64,000 nucleotides of DNA from Thalassobacillus pellis. GTDB lineage: Bacteria > Bacillota > Bacilli > Bacillales > Halobacillaceae. The stretch covers positions 124,001 through 188,000 of the forward strand of contig NZ_JAFBDO010000004.1 in assembly GCF_016908295.1 (NCBI RefSeq). Reading direction: 5' to 3'. The position numbers and the translations under genes were made by a program. Position 1 is the stretch's first letter. Each line of letters starts with the position of its first letter. The notes beneath the pieces were generated by a model. That model did not search any database, had not been told where the DNA came from, and worked only from the letters and a program-made list of their open reading frames with translations. This document shows positions 52,358-59,803 of this stretch, one piece after another.

Positions 52358-52591
52358 TTATCCCCCGCTTACCGGAGGGATAAAAGCGACGATATCTCCC
52401 TGTTCAATGAGACGGTCGTTAGCTGCGAATTCTTCATTGATCGCCACCATTGCTGTCTTGAAATCCTCTAATTGGTACTCTTGAAGCAGCTGCTCCCTCA
52501 GATCTTTGACACTGCCCTTTGAAAAATCAAGCTCGATTGCTTCTTCGCCTGTCTTTTCCTGTAAACCTGCAAAGAGTAAAATTTTTGTCAT
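52358..52591 (-). CDS. moaD: Molybdopterin synthase small subunit MoaD
   Basis: A 77-residue ubiquitin-like protein ending in the essential Gly-Gly (PPVSGG), which carries the thiocarboxylate for molybdopterin synthesis. VAINEEFAANDRLIEQGD and VAFIPPVSGG are typical. Its start overlaps the moaE stop by 4 bp. Last gene of mobB-moaE-moaD. Confidence 0.94.
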   Translation of the reverse strand: MTKILLFAGLQEKTGEEAIELDFSKGSVKDLREQLLQEYQLEDFKTAMVAINEEFAANDRLIEQGDIVAFIPPVSGG

Positions 52592-53055
52592 AGCTGATCA
52601 CTCTCCTCGGGATACCCTTTCGGATATGCCTTTGTTTCTTTTTGGTCTCCGATCCATTCTTCCCCATCTTCCCAATGTTCTTTTTTCCAGATCGGTACAA
52701 TTTCCTTGATTCGTTCAATTGCATACCTGCTTGCATCGTAGGAATCTGCACGGTGTGGTGTCGAAACGGCGATGACCACGGCAATATCCTTTATATCCAA
52801 ATGTCCGATACGGTGAGAAATAGCAGTCTCAGCATCAGGCCATTTCTCTTTGATCTCCTCTCCAATTTGGGCGAGCTTTTTTTCAGCCATAGGAACATAA
52901 GCCTGATATTCAAGATACAGCGTGCGTTTTCCCTTGGTGAATTCCCGGACTGTACCGATGAAGGTGTTTATAGCACCTGCTTCTCTTCGGCTGACGATAT
53001 CCACGACCTCAGGAATGGAAATCGGCGTTTCTGTAATCCAAAACCGCTTGCTCAT
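52588..53055 (-). CDS. moaE: Molybdopterin synthase catalytic subunit MoaE
   Basis: A 155-residue MoaE that converts cPMP to molybdopterin with MoaD. Motifs: GAINTFIGTVREF, YLEYQAYVPMAEKKL, ISHRIGHL, VVIAVSTPHR and PIWKKEHWEDGEEWIGD, containing the catalytic Lys. ATG at 53055 follows AAGGAGG; the frame continues to 53112 inside mobB. It overlaps mobB by one base of the stop (TGATG). Confidence 0.94.
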   Translation of the reverse strand: MSKRFWITETPISIPEVVDIVSRREAGAINTFIGTVREFTKGKRTLYLEYQAYVPMAEKKLAQIGEEIKEKWPDAETAISHRIGHLDIKDIAVVIAVSTPHRADSYDASRYAIERIKEIVPIWKKEHWEDGEEWIGDQKETKAYPKGYPEESDQL

Positions 53056-53579
53056 CAGGAGCCTCCTTCTTCCAACAGCAGTCTCATGAGTTCCGAAAGC
53101 TGCTGTCGCCATTTATTGATATGAAAAATTGGAACATCCGCAGTGACATTTTCCCAGGCGATAACAGCCCTTACGTTCGATAAAGAGGAAGCCAGTTCCA
53201 TTTCTTTTTCATTTTTTATTAGCACAATTTTAGGATAGTCGTATTTTTTAAACCCTTCCATGATTACTAAATCCGGTGTGAATATTTCATAAATATCCAA
53301 CAGGCGTTCAAGCGGAAGTGACTCGATTTCGTTGAACTCCAGCTGTATTGCTCCTCCGCCTTCCACACCTGATAAAAATGCACCTGCCTGTTTATGACGG
53401 CTGCTGTCTGTGATTGTATGGACGGGGGTAAGCGCGGTGCTGTGCCCATGGTGTTTCAGGGAAGCAACACGTATGCCCTGACTGGAAGCATAATTGATCA
53501 GCTCTGCGGTGACTGTCGTTTTTCCGGAATTTTTATAGCCGACAACCTGGATGATGGGAAAATCATAATTCCCTGCCAT
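53055..53579 (-). CDS. mobB: Molybdopterin-guanine dinucleotide biosynthesis protein MobB
   Basis: A 174-residue GTP-binding protein. The P-loop GYKNSGKTT follows IIQVV, and VASLKHHGHS and LVIMEGFKKYDYPKIVLI match MobB. It helps attach GMP to molybdopterin for nitrate-reductase-type enzymes. AAGGGGGG precedes the ATG. It starts 77 bp after the yitW stop, with a terminator between, so read-through from the yitW promoter may contribute to its expression. The other moa/moe genes are not in this window. Confidence 0.92.
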   Translation of the reverse strand: MAGNYDFPIIQVVGYKNSGKTTVTAELINYASSQGIRVASLKHHGHSTALTPVHTITDSSRHKQAGAFLSGVEGGGAIQLEFNEIESLPLERLLDIYEIFTPDLVIMEGFKKYDYPKIVLIKNEKEMELASSLSNVRAVIAWENVTADVPIFHINKWRQQLSELMRLLLEEGGS

Positions 53580-53614
53580 GGACTCCCCCCTTTATGTTTT
53601 ACAGGCAGTAAAAG

Positions 53615-53646
53615 GAAAAAGACTCTGCCTCATACGGGCAGAGTCT
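53615..53646 (-). terminator. Terminator between yitW and mobB
   Basis: GACTCTGCC (53621-53629) and GGCAGAGTC (53637-53645) with T5 on the minus strand. Confidence 0.85.
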
Positions 53647-53655
53647 GCTTGTCCA

Positions 53656-53967
53656 TCAATCTGGAATTCCAAGAGCAATTTTAGCGTAACGGCTCATCTT
53701 GTCTTTTGTCCAAGGCGGGTTCCAAACGATGTTGACGTTTGCCTCTTTCACTTCTGGGATATCAGACAATACCCGTTTGACATCTTGTTCGATTACTCCA
53801 GCAAGCGGGCAGCCCATCGCTGTCAAAGTCATGGTTACGGTAGCTACTCCCTCATCATCGATATCAACCCCGTAAACAAGACCAAGGTTGACGATATCTA
53901 TGCCAAGCTCAGGATCGATGACATTTTCCAGAGCGCCCATCAAGTTTTCTTCAAGTGCTTTATCCAC
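53656..53967 (-). CDS. yitW: Fe-S assembly factor YitW (DUF59/MIP18 family)
   Basis: A 103-residue DUF59 protein: ALENVIDPELGIDIVNLGLV, TLTAMGCPLAGVIEQD and VWNPPWTKDKMSRYAKIALG. The start is GTG at 53967, with AAGGGGG 7 nt upstream; the frame is open to 54063 without a site. It follows yitV on the same strand, as in B. subtilis. An FNR-like box lies 67 bp upstream. Confidence 0.9.
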   Translation of the reverse strand: MDKALEENLMGALENVIDPELGIDIVNLGLVYGVDIDDEGVATVTMTLTAMGCPLAGVIEQDVKRVLSDIPEVKEANVNIVWNPPWTKDKMSRYAKIALGIPD

Positions 53968-54025
53968 AATGCTTCCCCCTTCAATTTTGTTCAATTTCAT
54001 TATAAACAAAAACCCTGTGTGTTTA

Positions 54026-54043
54026 AAATGATATAAATCACTT
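54026..54043. promoter_or_regulatory. Weak FNR/CRP-like site upstream of yitW
   Basis: AAATGATATAAATCACTT keeps TGA-N6-TCA with one consensus half (TCACT). Its centre is 67 bp before the GTG of yitW and it overlaps the yitV stop codon. The distance resembles that at 50202. Confidence 0.4.
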
Positions 54044-54806
54044 ATACGTGTTTTTCCAACCAATTGACCAGCTCTAAAATGGCGAATCTGCTGACTTTGT
54101 GGTCCCTTCCCACTTCTCTTAAAAATCGGATGTTCTCAGGATTTTTATAATGGCTGATCACTTCATTATAAAATTCGTAGGAATGATCAAATGGGACGAC
54201 AGGATCCGCATCTCCATGCCAAAAGAATATAGGACGTCCCTGTAATTTGTCTGGCTGCATGGACAGATCGATATCTGTCAGGGACTTCATCAGCTCGTTG
54301 ATTTGCTTTTCCTCTATCGGCAATTCCACTCCCATCTGCCTGACATCTGCGATCATTTTTTCCGCAAATGCCAACGGCTTCGGGGAACCCATCATCACGG
54401 CAGCAATATCAATCCACGGATACTTTGTCAGGGCAGCAGCAGTTGTTATACCTCCCATGCTTGTACCACTGACGATGAATTTTTCTCCTTTAACCAAGTC
54501 TTTTGAATCCATTTCTTCTTTGATGTCTGCAAGTTCAGTAAGGTTCGATTTAACAATTTCCCAAAATTTAAACTGCAGATCCTGATGGGATTGGTCGATT
54601 TCTCTTTCTCCGTGATAATTACTGTCCGGTAATATTACCCGGAACCCTTTTCTGGCCATCAGGTAAGCCTGTGGCAGATTATGTTCTTTAGCAGATGTGA
54701 AGCCATGGAAATATGTAACAACAGGAAGCTTGTCATCATATCTCTCTGTTTCGACGACATGTAAAACCGGAATTTCTCTTATAGTTTCACGATAAACCGT
54801 TACCAT
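54042..54806 (-). CDS. yitV: Alpha/beta hydrolase YitV
   Basis: A 254-residue hydrolase. VVTYFHGFTSAKEHN gives the oxyanion loop, VSGTSMGGITTAAAL the Ser elbow (GTSMGG), FFWHGDADPVVPFDHS the acid region, and VGRDHKVSRFAILE the catalytic His. It matches B. subtilis YitV in motifs and in position between yitU and yitW. GGGAACAGGAAT precedes the ATG. Substrate unknown. Confidence 0.88.
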   Translation of the reverse strand: MVTVYRETIREIPVLHVVETERYDDKLPVVTYFHGFTSAKEHNLPQAYLMARKGFRVILPDSNYHGEREIDQSHQDLQFKFWEIVKSNLTELADIKEEMDSKDLVKGEKFIVSGTSMGGITTAAALTKYPWIDIAAVMMGSPKPLAFAEKMIADVRQMGVELPIEEKQINELMKSLTDIDLSMQPDKLQGRPIFFWHGDADPVVPFDHSYEFYNEVISHYKNPENIRFLREVGRDHKVSRFAILELVNWLEKHV

Positions 54807-54985
54807 TATTCCTGTTCCCTTCTTTATTAAAAACTTTACTTGCGGTTAAAAAAATCCTAATATTGACAATATATAATTAAAGCGTAACACTCATTCTCCC
54901 ACTTGAAAAGCAATGGATATGGGAATGCAATCATTTGCAAAAACATACAGATAATATACACTTAGAAGCAGACGAGGTGAATAAT

Positions 54986-55816
54986 ATGAACAAACAACAG
55001 CATTTAATCGCTTTGGATTTAGACGGCACATTGCTTACGGATGAAAAAGTGATCAGTGAACGTACGAAACGAACTGTCCTGAAAGCAATAGAAGAAGGAC
55101 ACATCGTGGTTATTGCTACCGGCAGGCCACATCGGGCAAGTATTGACTTTTACCATGAATTGGGTTTGGATACACCGATGGTCAATTTCAATGGTGCTTT
55201 AATCCACCACCCGACAGACCATAAGTGGGATGCCCTTCACTCTCCGCTTCCTATACGTACAGCGAGAAAAATCATCGAATCCTGCTATGAGCTGGAAGTG
55301 AAAAACATGCTTGCGGAAATCATGGATGACGTGTATCTGGACCAGTATGATCAGGAAGTGATGGAAATATTCCATACCCATGACAATCATCCTGTGACGA
55401 TCGGCGACTTACAGACCCATTTAAAAGAGGATCCTACCTCTTTATTGATTTACCCGCACGAAGACCAGGTAAAAGAGCTTAGACAGGAATTGGACGATAA
55501 TCATGCCGAGCTGATTGAGCATCGAAAATGGGGTGCTCCTTGGCACGTAATCGAAATCGTCCGTGCCGGGATGAATAAAGCAGTAGGTCTTGATAAGATC
55601 GCTCGCTATTATCATATCCCGAAAGACAGGATTATTGCGTTTGGTGATGAAGATAATGATCTCGAAATGATCGAATTTGCAGGAGTTGGTGTTGCCATGC
55701 AAAATAGCATCGACCAATTGAAAAGTGTCGCAAAGCATATCACCCATTCCAATATGGATGACGGCATTGGGAACTTCCTTGAGGATTACTTGAAGCTTAA
55801 TGTAAAAGCCATTTAA
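54986..55816 (+). CDS. yitU: HAD-superfamily (Cof type) sugar phosphatase YitU
   Basis: A 276-residue Cof-type HAD phosphatase. DLDGTLLTDE gives the nucleophile Asp motif, VVIATGRPHRAS motif II and IIAFGDEDNDLEMIEFAGVGVAMQN motif IV. ATG at 54986 follows GACGAGGTGA; the frame begins at 54935 without a site. It is divergent from yitV. YitU relatives dephosphorylate small sugar phosphates or FMN precursors; the substrate here is undecided. Confidence 0.9.
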   Translation: MNKQQHLIALDLDGTLLTDEKVISERTKRTVLKAIEEGHIVVIATGRPHRASIDFYHELGLDTPMVNFNGALIHHPTDHKWDALHSPLPIRTARKIIESCYELEVKNMLAEIMDDVYLDQYDQEVMEIFHTHDNHPVTIGDLQTHLKEDPTSLLIYPHEDQVKELRQELDDNHAELIEHRKWGAPWHVIEIVRAGMNKAVGLDKIARYYHIPKDRIIAFGDEDNDLEMIEFAGVGVAMQNSIDQLKSVAKHITHSNMDDGIGNFLEDYLKLNVKAI

Positions 55817-55860
55817 TCCAATATTTGATAGCGGATAGGTTTCCCTCTTTAAGCCATACT

Positions 55861-55894
55861 AAGCTTGAACGTTGATACGTTCAGGCTTTTTTTA
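55861..55894 (+). terminator. Terminator after yitU
   Basis: AAGCTTGAACG pairs with CGTTCAGGCTT over 6 nt and is followed by T7. Confidence 0.85.
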
Positions 55895-55910
55895 TTCGGG
55901 AGGTCTTTAT

Positions 55911-56060
55911 ATGACTAAAAAAAGCAAATCGAAACGGTTTGTACAGCAAGGTTCTGATGCTGTGAAGAAGCATGATGAACAGTTTCCTTACCGCGAAAGA
56001 TTTTCAGACGTGGAAAGAAAACGCGAGGAATCTGACAGACACACTGTAGGAGGTTTTTAG
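55911..56060 (+). CDS. Small hydrophilic protein, 49 aa
   Basis: ATG at 55911 follows GGGAGG with 7-nt spacing. The peptide is highly charged (KKSKSKRFVQQGSDAVKKHD, then ERFSDVERKREESDRHT) without membrane segment or Cys. It ends one base before the yizC start codon, so the two are coupled. Family not recognised; small charged proteins of this kind can be spore constituents, but there is no direct evidence. Confidence 0.6.
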   Translation: MTKKSKSKRFVQQGSDAVKKHDEQFPYRERFSDVERKREESDRHTVGGF

Positions 56061-56061
56061 G

Positions 56062-56253
56062 TTGGAAAATAACCTTTTTCAAAATGCTAAAAATGCCGTC
56101 AACCGCTTCACCAACGCTCGCGGGGCGAACCGTCAGCGCGAAAAAGAGGCTGCCAGACAGGTGATTCAATCTGCTTATAATAATTGTTCACCTGAAGAAC
56201 AGCAACAGCTGCAGCAGCTGGAACAACAGCTAGAACGCCATAACCAGGCCTAG
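56062..56253 (+). CDS. yizC: DUF3813 protein YizC
   Basis: A 63-residue protein with DUF3813 features: NLFQNAKNAVNRFTNA, then EAARQVIQSAYNNCSPEE and a Gln-rich helix (QQQLQQLEQQLERH). TTG start at 56062 follows AGGAGG with 7-nt spacing. In B. subtilis yizC adjoins yitU. Function unknown. Confidence 0.78.
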   Translation: MENNLFQNAKNAVNRFTNARGANRQREKEAARQVIQSAYNNCSPEEQQQLQQLEQQLERHNQA

Positions 56254-56267
56254 CATCATCTCCGAAA

Positions 56268-56315
56268 CAAATACACCCCGGAGCTTCCATTATCAGGAGG
56301 CTCCGGGGTATTTAT
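56268..56315. terminator. Bidirectional terminator
   Basis: ATACACCCCGGAGC and GCTCCGGGGTAT pair over 15 nt. T-rich on the plus side. It serves yizC (+) and the SDR gene (-). Confidence 0.8.
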
Positions 56316-56319
56316 CTGT

Positions 56320-56952
56320 TTATAAGCTTTTCAAAGCTTCTTCAATCTGAGTATCGCCTTCCAGCATTTCAAAGGTCTTGCGATACGTGTTCTGCTCTTC
56401 GAGGCAGGCAATCATCGTTTTCGCGACATCTGAACGGGATACGGAACCGCGGTCGAGTGTCTCCGCAACCTTTATCTTGCTTGTCCCTGGTTCATTCGTC
56501 AATGCACCGGGGCGCACAATGGTATAATCAAGTTCCGTGTTTCTGAGGAAAGCGTCGGCTTCCCCTTTCATTTTCAAATAGTATTCGAGCTTTTCTGGTC
56601 CTTGCTCCGGGTTGTCAGCTTTCATTGCGCTGAGCATGATGAATTTTTTGGCACCGAATTTTTCCGTAGCCTTTATCAAATTGATCGCACCGTCACGATC
56701 TACATCCTTTGTTTTTTCAGGTGGGGTTTTGGAACCGGACCCGGCAGCAAAGATCACTGCATCCATCCCTTTGACTGCATGACCCACATCACCTTCAAGG
56801 TCAGCTAAGACGGGAATGCCGCCGAGCTTTTCCATCTCTTGCTTCTGTTCTTCCTTCCGAACCATTGCATAGGCTTCATAGCCTGCTGCGTCAAGATTCT
56901 GCACCAATAGTCTCCCAGTATGCCCATTTGCTCCTGCTACCAAAACTTTCAT
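56320..56952 (-). CDS. NAD(P)-binding SDR-like protein (YhfK type)
   Basis: A 210-residue atypical short-chain dehydrogenase. GANGHTGRLLVQNL is the nucleotide-binding loop; FAAGSGSKTPPEKT, FIMLSAMKADNPEQ and YTIVRPGALTNEPG follow. It lacks the Tyr-x3-Lys pair of active SDRs in the usual place, with YYLKMK as a possible substitute. ATG at 56952 is used; a GTG directly before it is equally possible, with AAGGAG upstream. B. subtilis YhfK is the closest known pattern, but from another locus. Confidence 0.82.
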   Translation of the reverse strand: MKVLVAGANGHTGRLLVQNLDAAGYEAYAMVRKEEQKQEMEKLGGIPVLADLEGDVGHAVKGMDAVIFAAGSGSKTPPEKTKDVDRDGAINLIKATEKFGAKKFIMLSAMKADNPEQGPEKLEYYLKMKGEADAFLRNTELDYTIVRPGALTNEPGTSKIKVAETLDRGSVSRSDVAKTMIACLEEQNTYRKTFEMLEGDTQIEEALKSL

Positions 56953-57073
56953 CACAATCTACTCCTTCCATTCAAAATCTCTTCCATCATTTGTCTATCC
57001 TTATCCTAACTAATTCAAACATAACGAGACACACTGATCCTTTGCAAACATCTTGCTTGCTCTTTCATTTACC

Positions 57074-57517
57074 CTACAGGGAATTGTAATCATCGGCTTT
57101 TTTAAGAAGAGCCGCGTATACCACATGCCCGGCCAGCCACAATAACAGGGCTGTCCAATCGTGGACAGAGGAAGTTTCCTTTTCAGCATGAAGAGTCAGG
57201 GGAAAGTAAGTGGCAGCAGCAAGTGCAGCGAATCCGAGCGACAGCAGCCATTTGTGCAAATGGTCATCCAGGCAGCAATAAAGAATCAGCCATGCATATA
57301 GAATCCCTATTGCCCAGGAAATAACCATATGGAACAGCCACTCTATAAAGACTGGCCATTCCACTTTCCCAATTACCGGCAGAAAATCGACATTCAATAA
57401 CAAGGTATATACTTTCTTCCCAGTTACAGTCTCACTGAGCCATAAAAAGGCACCCAAACCAACACCAGAGACACTCCCTGCCCAAAATCCTCTCCAAAGG
57501 ACAGTAAATCCTTTCAC
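57074..57517 (-). CDS. Membrane protein of unknown family, 147 aa
   Basis: GTG start immediately after the TAA of the DUF2785 gene, with AGAGGAAG 8 nt upstream, so the two are coupled. It has about four hydrophobic segments: residues 5-25, 53-75 (FIEWLFHMVISWAIGILYAW), 83-105 and 122-138. The pattern resembles YagU-type membrane proteins, with low certainty. The gap 56956-57073 holds nothing I can identify. Confidence 0.7.
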   Translation of the reverse strand: MKGFTVLWRGFWAGSVSGVGLGAFLWLSETVTGKKVYTLLLNVDFLPVIGKVEWPVFIEWLFHMVISWAIGILYAWLILYCCLDDHLHKWLLSLGFAALAAATYFPLTLHAEKETSSVHDWTALLLWLAGHVVYAALLKKADDYNSL

Positions 57518-58345
57518 TTAGTAAGCTTCCTCTTTTCTTAACGTTCGTAAGAGGCGTTCCAGCACAAGTGTCAGCTGACGGTGATCACCGTAAAGGGAAC
57601 GAAAGTACATCGACCGGAGCAGGTGTTTACAATTATTGATAATGATGTCCTCTTTTGGATCATCCCAGCTTTCCCGTTTATGCAGCAAGGTTTCCAGCCA
57701 TTCCACTTTCTCGTTTTCTTCTATTTTTTCAAACATTTTCATGATCGCCGTAACCATCCGTTCTTCTTCATCGTGAAGGTACGGACTATCAATCAGGAAC
57801 TGTTCACGGATGACAGGGAGCATGTCTTTAACCTCTGTGACGGTGATTTCTTCACAATCCACAACCGCTGCCACGGCATCTGCAGCGTGGGCTATCGCGT
57901 GAGCCCAGCCTTTGCCAGGTATATAACCACGGTGGTCCCTTTCCTGCTGGAGGTATCGTTTTAGATCGCTCCAAATCTGATGGATCTCTTTAGTCGTCAA
58001 AAATGGTTCTAATTTGTGCTGTTCCATGATCGGCGGCAATAAAAGCATGGAATAACTGCGCTTAAACACAGCATCTTCTTCCTGGGAGGAAAAATGGATC
58101 CGGTAGAATAAATAATTTTTATTTAAAATCGACTTAAGAATATTACGCATCTGTTCGTGATTATAATATTTCCGTTCTATGAAGGTAGTAAAAATGTTGT
58201 GGATCAGTCCGTTACGAAGCTCCGGGTCGGTCGATCCAATCCGCTGCAGCATCATGGTCGTCAAATCTGGAAGACTGTAGGAATCGTGGATCTCATAATT
58301 CTTATCTTTGACACCCTGCAGCGTACCGATGATTCTTTCTTCCAT
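57518..58345 (-). CDS. DUF2785 protein
   Basis: A 275-residue soluble, mostly helical protein. HRGYIPGKGWAHAIAHAADA is the most conserved DUF2785 block and places His residues in a helical context. It also contains EIHQIWSDLKRYLQQERD and a C-terminal LVLERLLRTLRK. AGGAGG precedes the ATG. Function unknown. It is divergent from the Nfu_N gene. Confidence 0.8.
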   Translation of the reverse strand: MEERIIGTLQGVKDKNYEIHDSYSLPDLTTMMLQRIGSTDPELRNGLIHNIFTTFIERKYYNHEQMRNILKSILNKNYLFYRIHFSSQEEDAVFKRSYSMLLLPPIMEQHKLEPFLTTKEIHQIWSDLKRYLQQERDHRGYIPGKGWAHAIAHAADAVAAVVDCEEITVTEVKDMLPVIREQFLIDSPYLHDEEERMVTAIMKMFEKIEENEKVEWLETLLHKRESWDDPKEDIIINNCKHLLRSMYFRSLYGDHRQLTLVLERLLRTLRKEEAY

Positions 58346-58474
58346 TTCTATACCTCCTGTAAATGACCTTTTTTTGTATCATACTCCATTAAAGGTCGTT
58401 TTGTTAGAATAGATTGTTTGTTTACGAAAGAATTTTTGCTAAAATAAGATTAGATGTATGGAGGAGGTTTTAGC

Positions 58475-58738
58475 ATGAGTGTAAGAGCAGAAGCAACACC
58501 TAACCCTAACGCGATGAAATTCACCACTGACTCAATGGTTTTCAAAGGTGACGGAAGTGTATCCGTAATGGCTGGACAAACCAGCGAGCATGAAATCCTG
58601 AACGATCTGATGGAACTGGATGGTGTCGATAATGTCTTCGGCTTCCAGAATTTCATTACTGTCAATAAAACATTCGACGCCGACTGGGAAGCATTGACGC
58701 CCAAGGTAAATGAAGTTTTTGAAAAGCATGGTTATTAA
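58475..58738 (+). CDS. Nfu N-terminal-domain protein
   Basis: An 87-residue protein matching the Nfu_N scaffold domain: EATPNPNAMKFTTD at the start, then LMELDGVDNVFGFQNFITVNK. Nfu_N is usually linked to a C-terminal CxxC NifU domain that carries Fe-S clusters; here that domain is absent. ATG at 58475 follows GGAGGAGG. It could be a partner for the Fe-S proteins of the island, but it lies 4.5 kb away. Confidence 0.88.
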   Translation: MSVRAEATPNPNAMKFTTDSMVFKGDGSVSVMAGQTSEHEILNDLMELDGVDNVFGFQNFITVNKTFDADWEALTPKVNEVFEKHGY

Positions 58739-58800
58739 AACAGAGGCAGCAAAAGCGTAAGCGCAGTCCGTTGAAATGTTTCAAAAATCACTGAATACCC

Positions 58801-58836
58801 AAAAAGGGAATGTGCCTTGTGCACATTCCCTTTTAC
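58801..58836. terminator. Bidirectional terminator
   Basis: AAAAAGGGAATGTGC and GCACATTCCCTTTT form a perfect stem over 5 nt. A fragment like the R1 start (CAAAAGCGTAAGCGC) lies just before it at 58750. Confidence 0.9.
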
Positions 58837-58840
58837 TTTG

Positions 58841-59740
58841 TCAGTTAATCTGTTCGAGCGGAATATAATTTACATTCACAGGTTTTCCAGTCTTAGCACT
58901 TTGCTGGAACAAGGTTAGCGTAATCGTTCCATTTTGAGGCAGCTGCTCCTGAGTCAAATCGATATTGATGGTGAATTCGGACCATGCAGGTGCACCTTCA
59001 TCAACCTGGTATGTTGTATTATCGACCAGCAGGTTGTGGCCATCTTCCACGTTATACATGAAGTTTCCTTCAAAAACCCGGGCTTCGCCGGTGACAGTGT
59101 AATGCCCGTTACTGCCGCTTACTTTGATATTGCGGAATGCTTCTCCATCACCGAGCGTATTTTCTCCTTCGCTAGGCGATTCCGTCTTTTCGGAAACAGT
59201 AAATTGTTTGGTTATCTTATATGGCTTCGCTTCAATCGGCATGTCATTGATGGAAGCGAGCTGCATGGTGACTTCCGCTGTGTACTCGCCTGGCTTCTTC
59301 TCTCCTTCCCAGGTTTCTGTGAAAGACAGCGACTCTCCTGGCTTTAGCTGTTTCTCTTCAAGTGCCTGGGTGAACATTTTTCCCTCTGAGAAAACGTAAA
59401 CAGTCCCGCCATCCTGATCACGGACGATAATTTCATATTTTTGGCCGGATGTGAAACCAAGCTTATATGGCTTGTCCCCGGTATTTTTCAAACTGAAATC
59501 AAATATGACTTTCTGGTCCGATTGGCTGACCTCTACGTTAAATACCAGCTGTTCTATCGCTTTTTTAATGTCCACTTCTGTACTTGCCGTTTCGGAATCC
59601 TTCTCTTTCTTCATTTCTTCCTCTTTCACTTCTTCCTCCGCTCCTTCATCTCCGGAGTTTCCCTGGCTTTCCTTGTCCGAACACGCTGCAAGCATGAGCA
59701 AGACGACGATTGCCATGAAGCCTATCCATCTCCTTTTCAT
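58841..59740 (-). CDS. Lipoprotein with BsuPI-like and Gmad2-like domains
   Basis: A 299-residue lipoprotein. The signal peptide ends LMLAAC, followed by an acidic linker (residues 22-55). Residues about 60-165 match the intracellular proteinase inhibitor (BsuPI) domain: VIFDFSLKNTGDKPYKLGFTSG, then LKPGESLSFTETWEG. Residues about 205-295 resemble the Gmad2 Ig-like domain (IKVSGSNGHYTVTGEARVFEG, FTLFQ-type end). In B. subtilis the gene ipi is at this position next to yitT, but encodes only the cytoplasmic inhibitor; here the domain is exported and fused. AAAAAGGATG precedes the ATG. Confidence 0.82.
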   Translation of the reverse strand: MKRRWIGFMAIVVLLMLAACSDKESQGNSGDEGAEEEVKEEEMKKEKDSETASTEVDIKKAIEQLVFNVEVSQSDQKVIFDFSLKNTGDKPYKLGFTSGQKYEIIVRDQDGGTVYVFSEGKMFTQALEEKQLKPGESLSFTETWEGEKKPGEYTAEVTMQLASINDMPIEAKPYKITKQFTVSEKTESPSEGENTLGDGEAFRNIKVSGSNGHYTVTGEARVFEGNFMYNVEDGHNLLVDNTTYQVDEGAPAWSEFTINIDLTQEQLPQNGTITLTLFQQSAKTGKPVNVNYIPLEQIN

Positions 59741-59803
59741 GATGACACATCCTTTTTTCTCGTTTACCTTTATTGTCGATTATAATGCATAATTGTTACA
59801 AAA

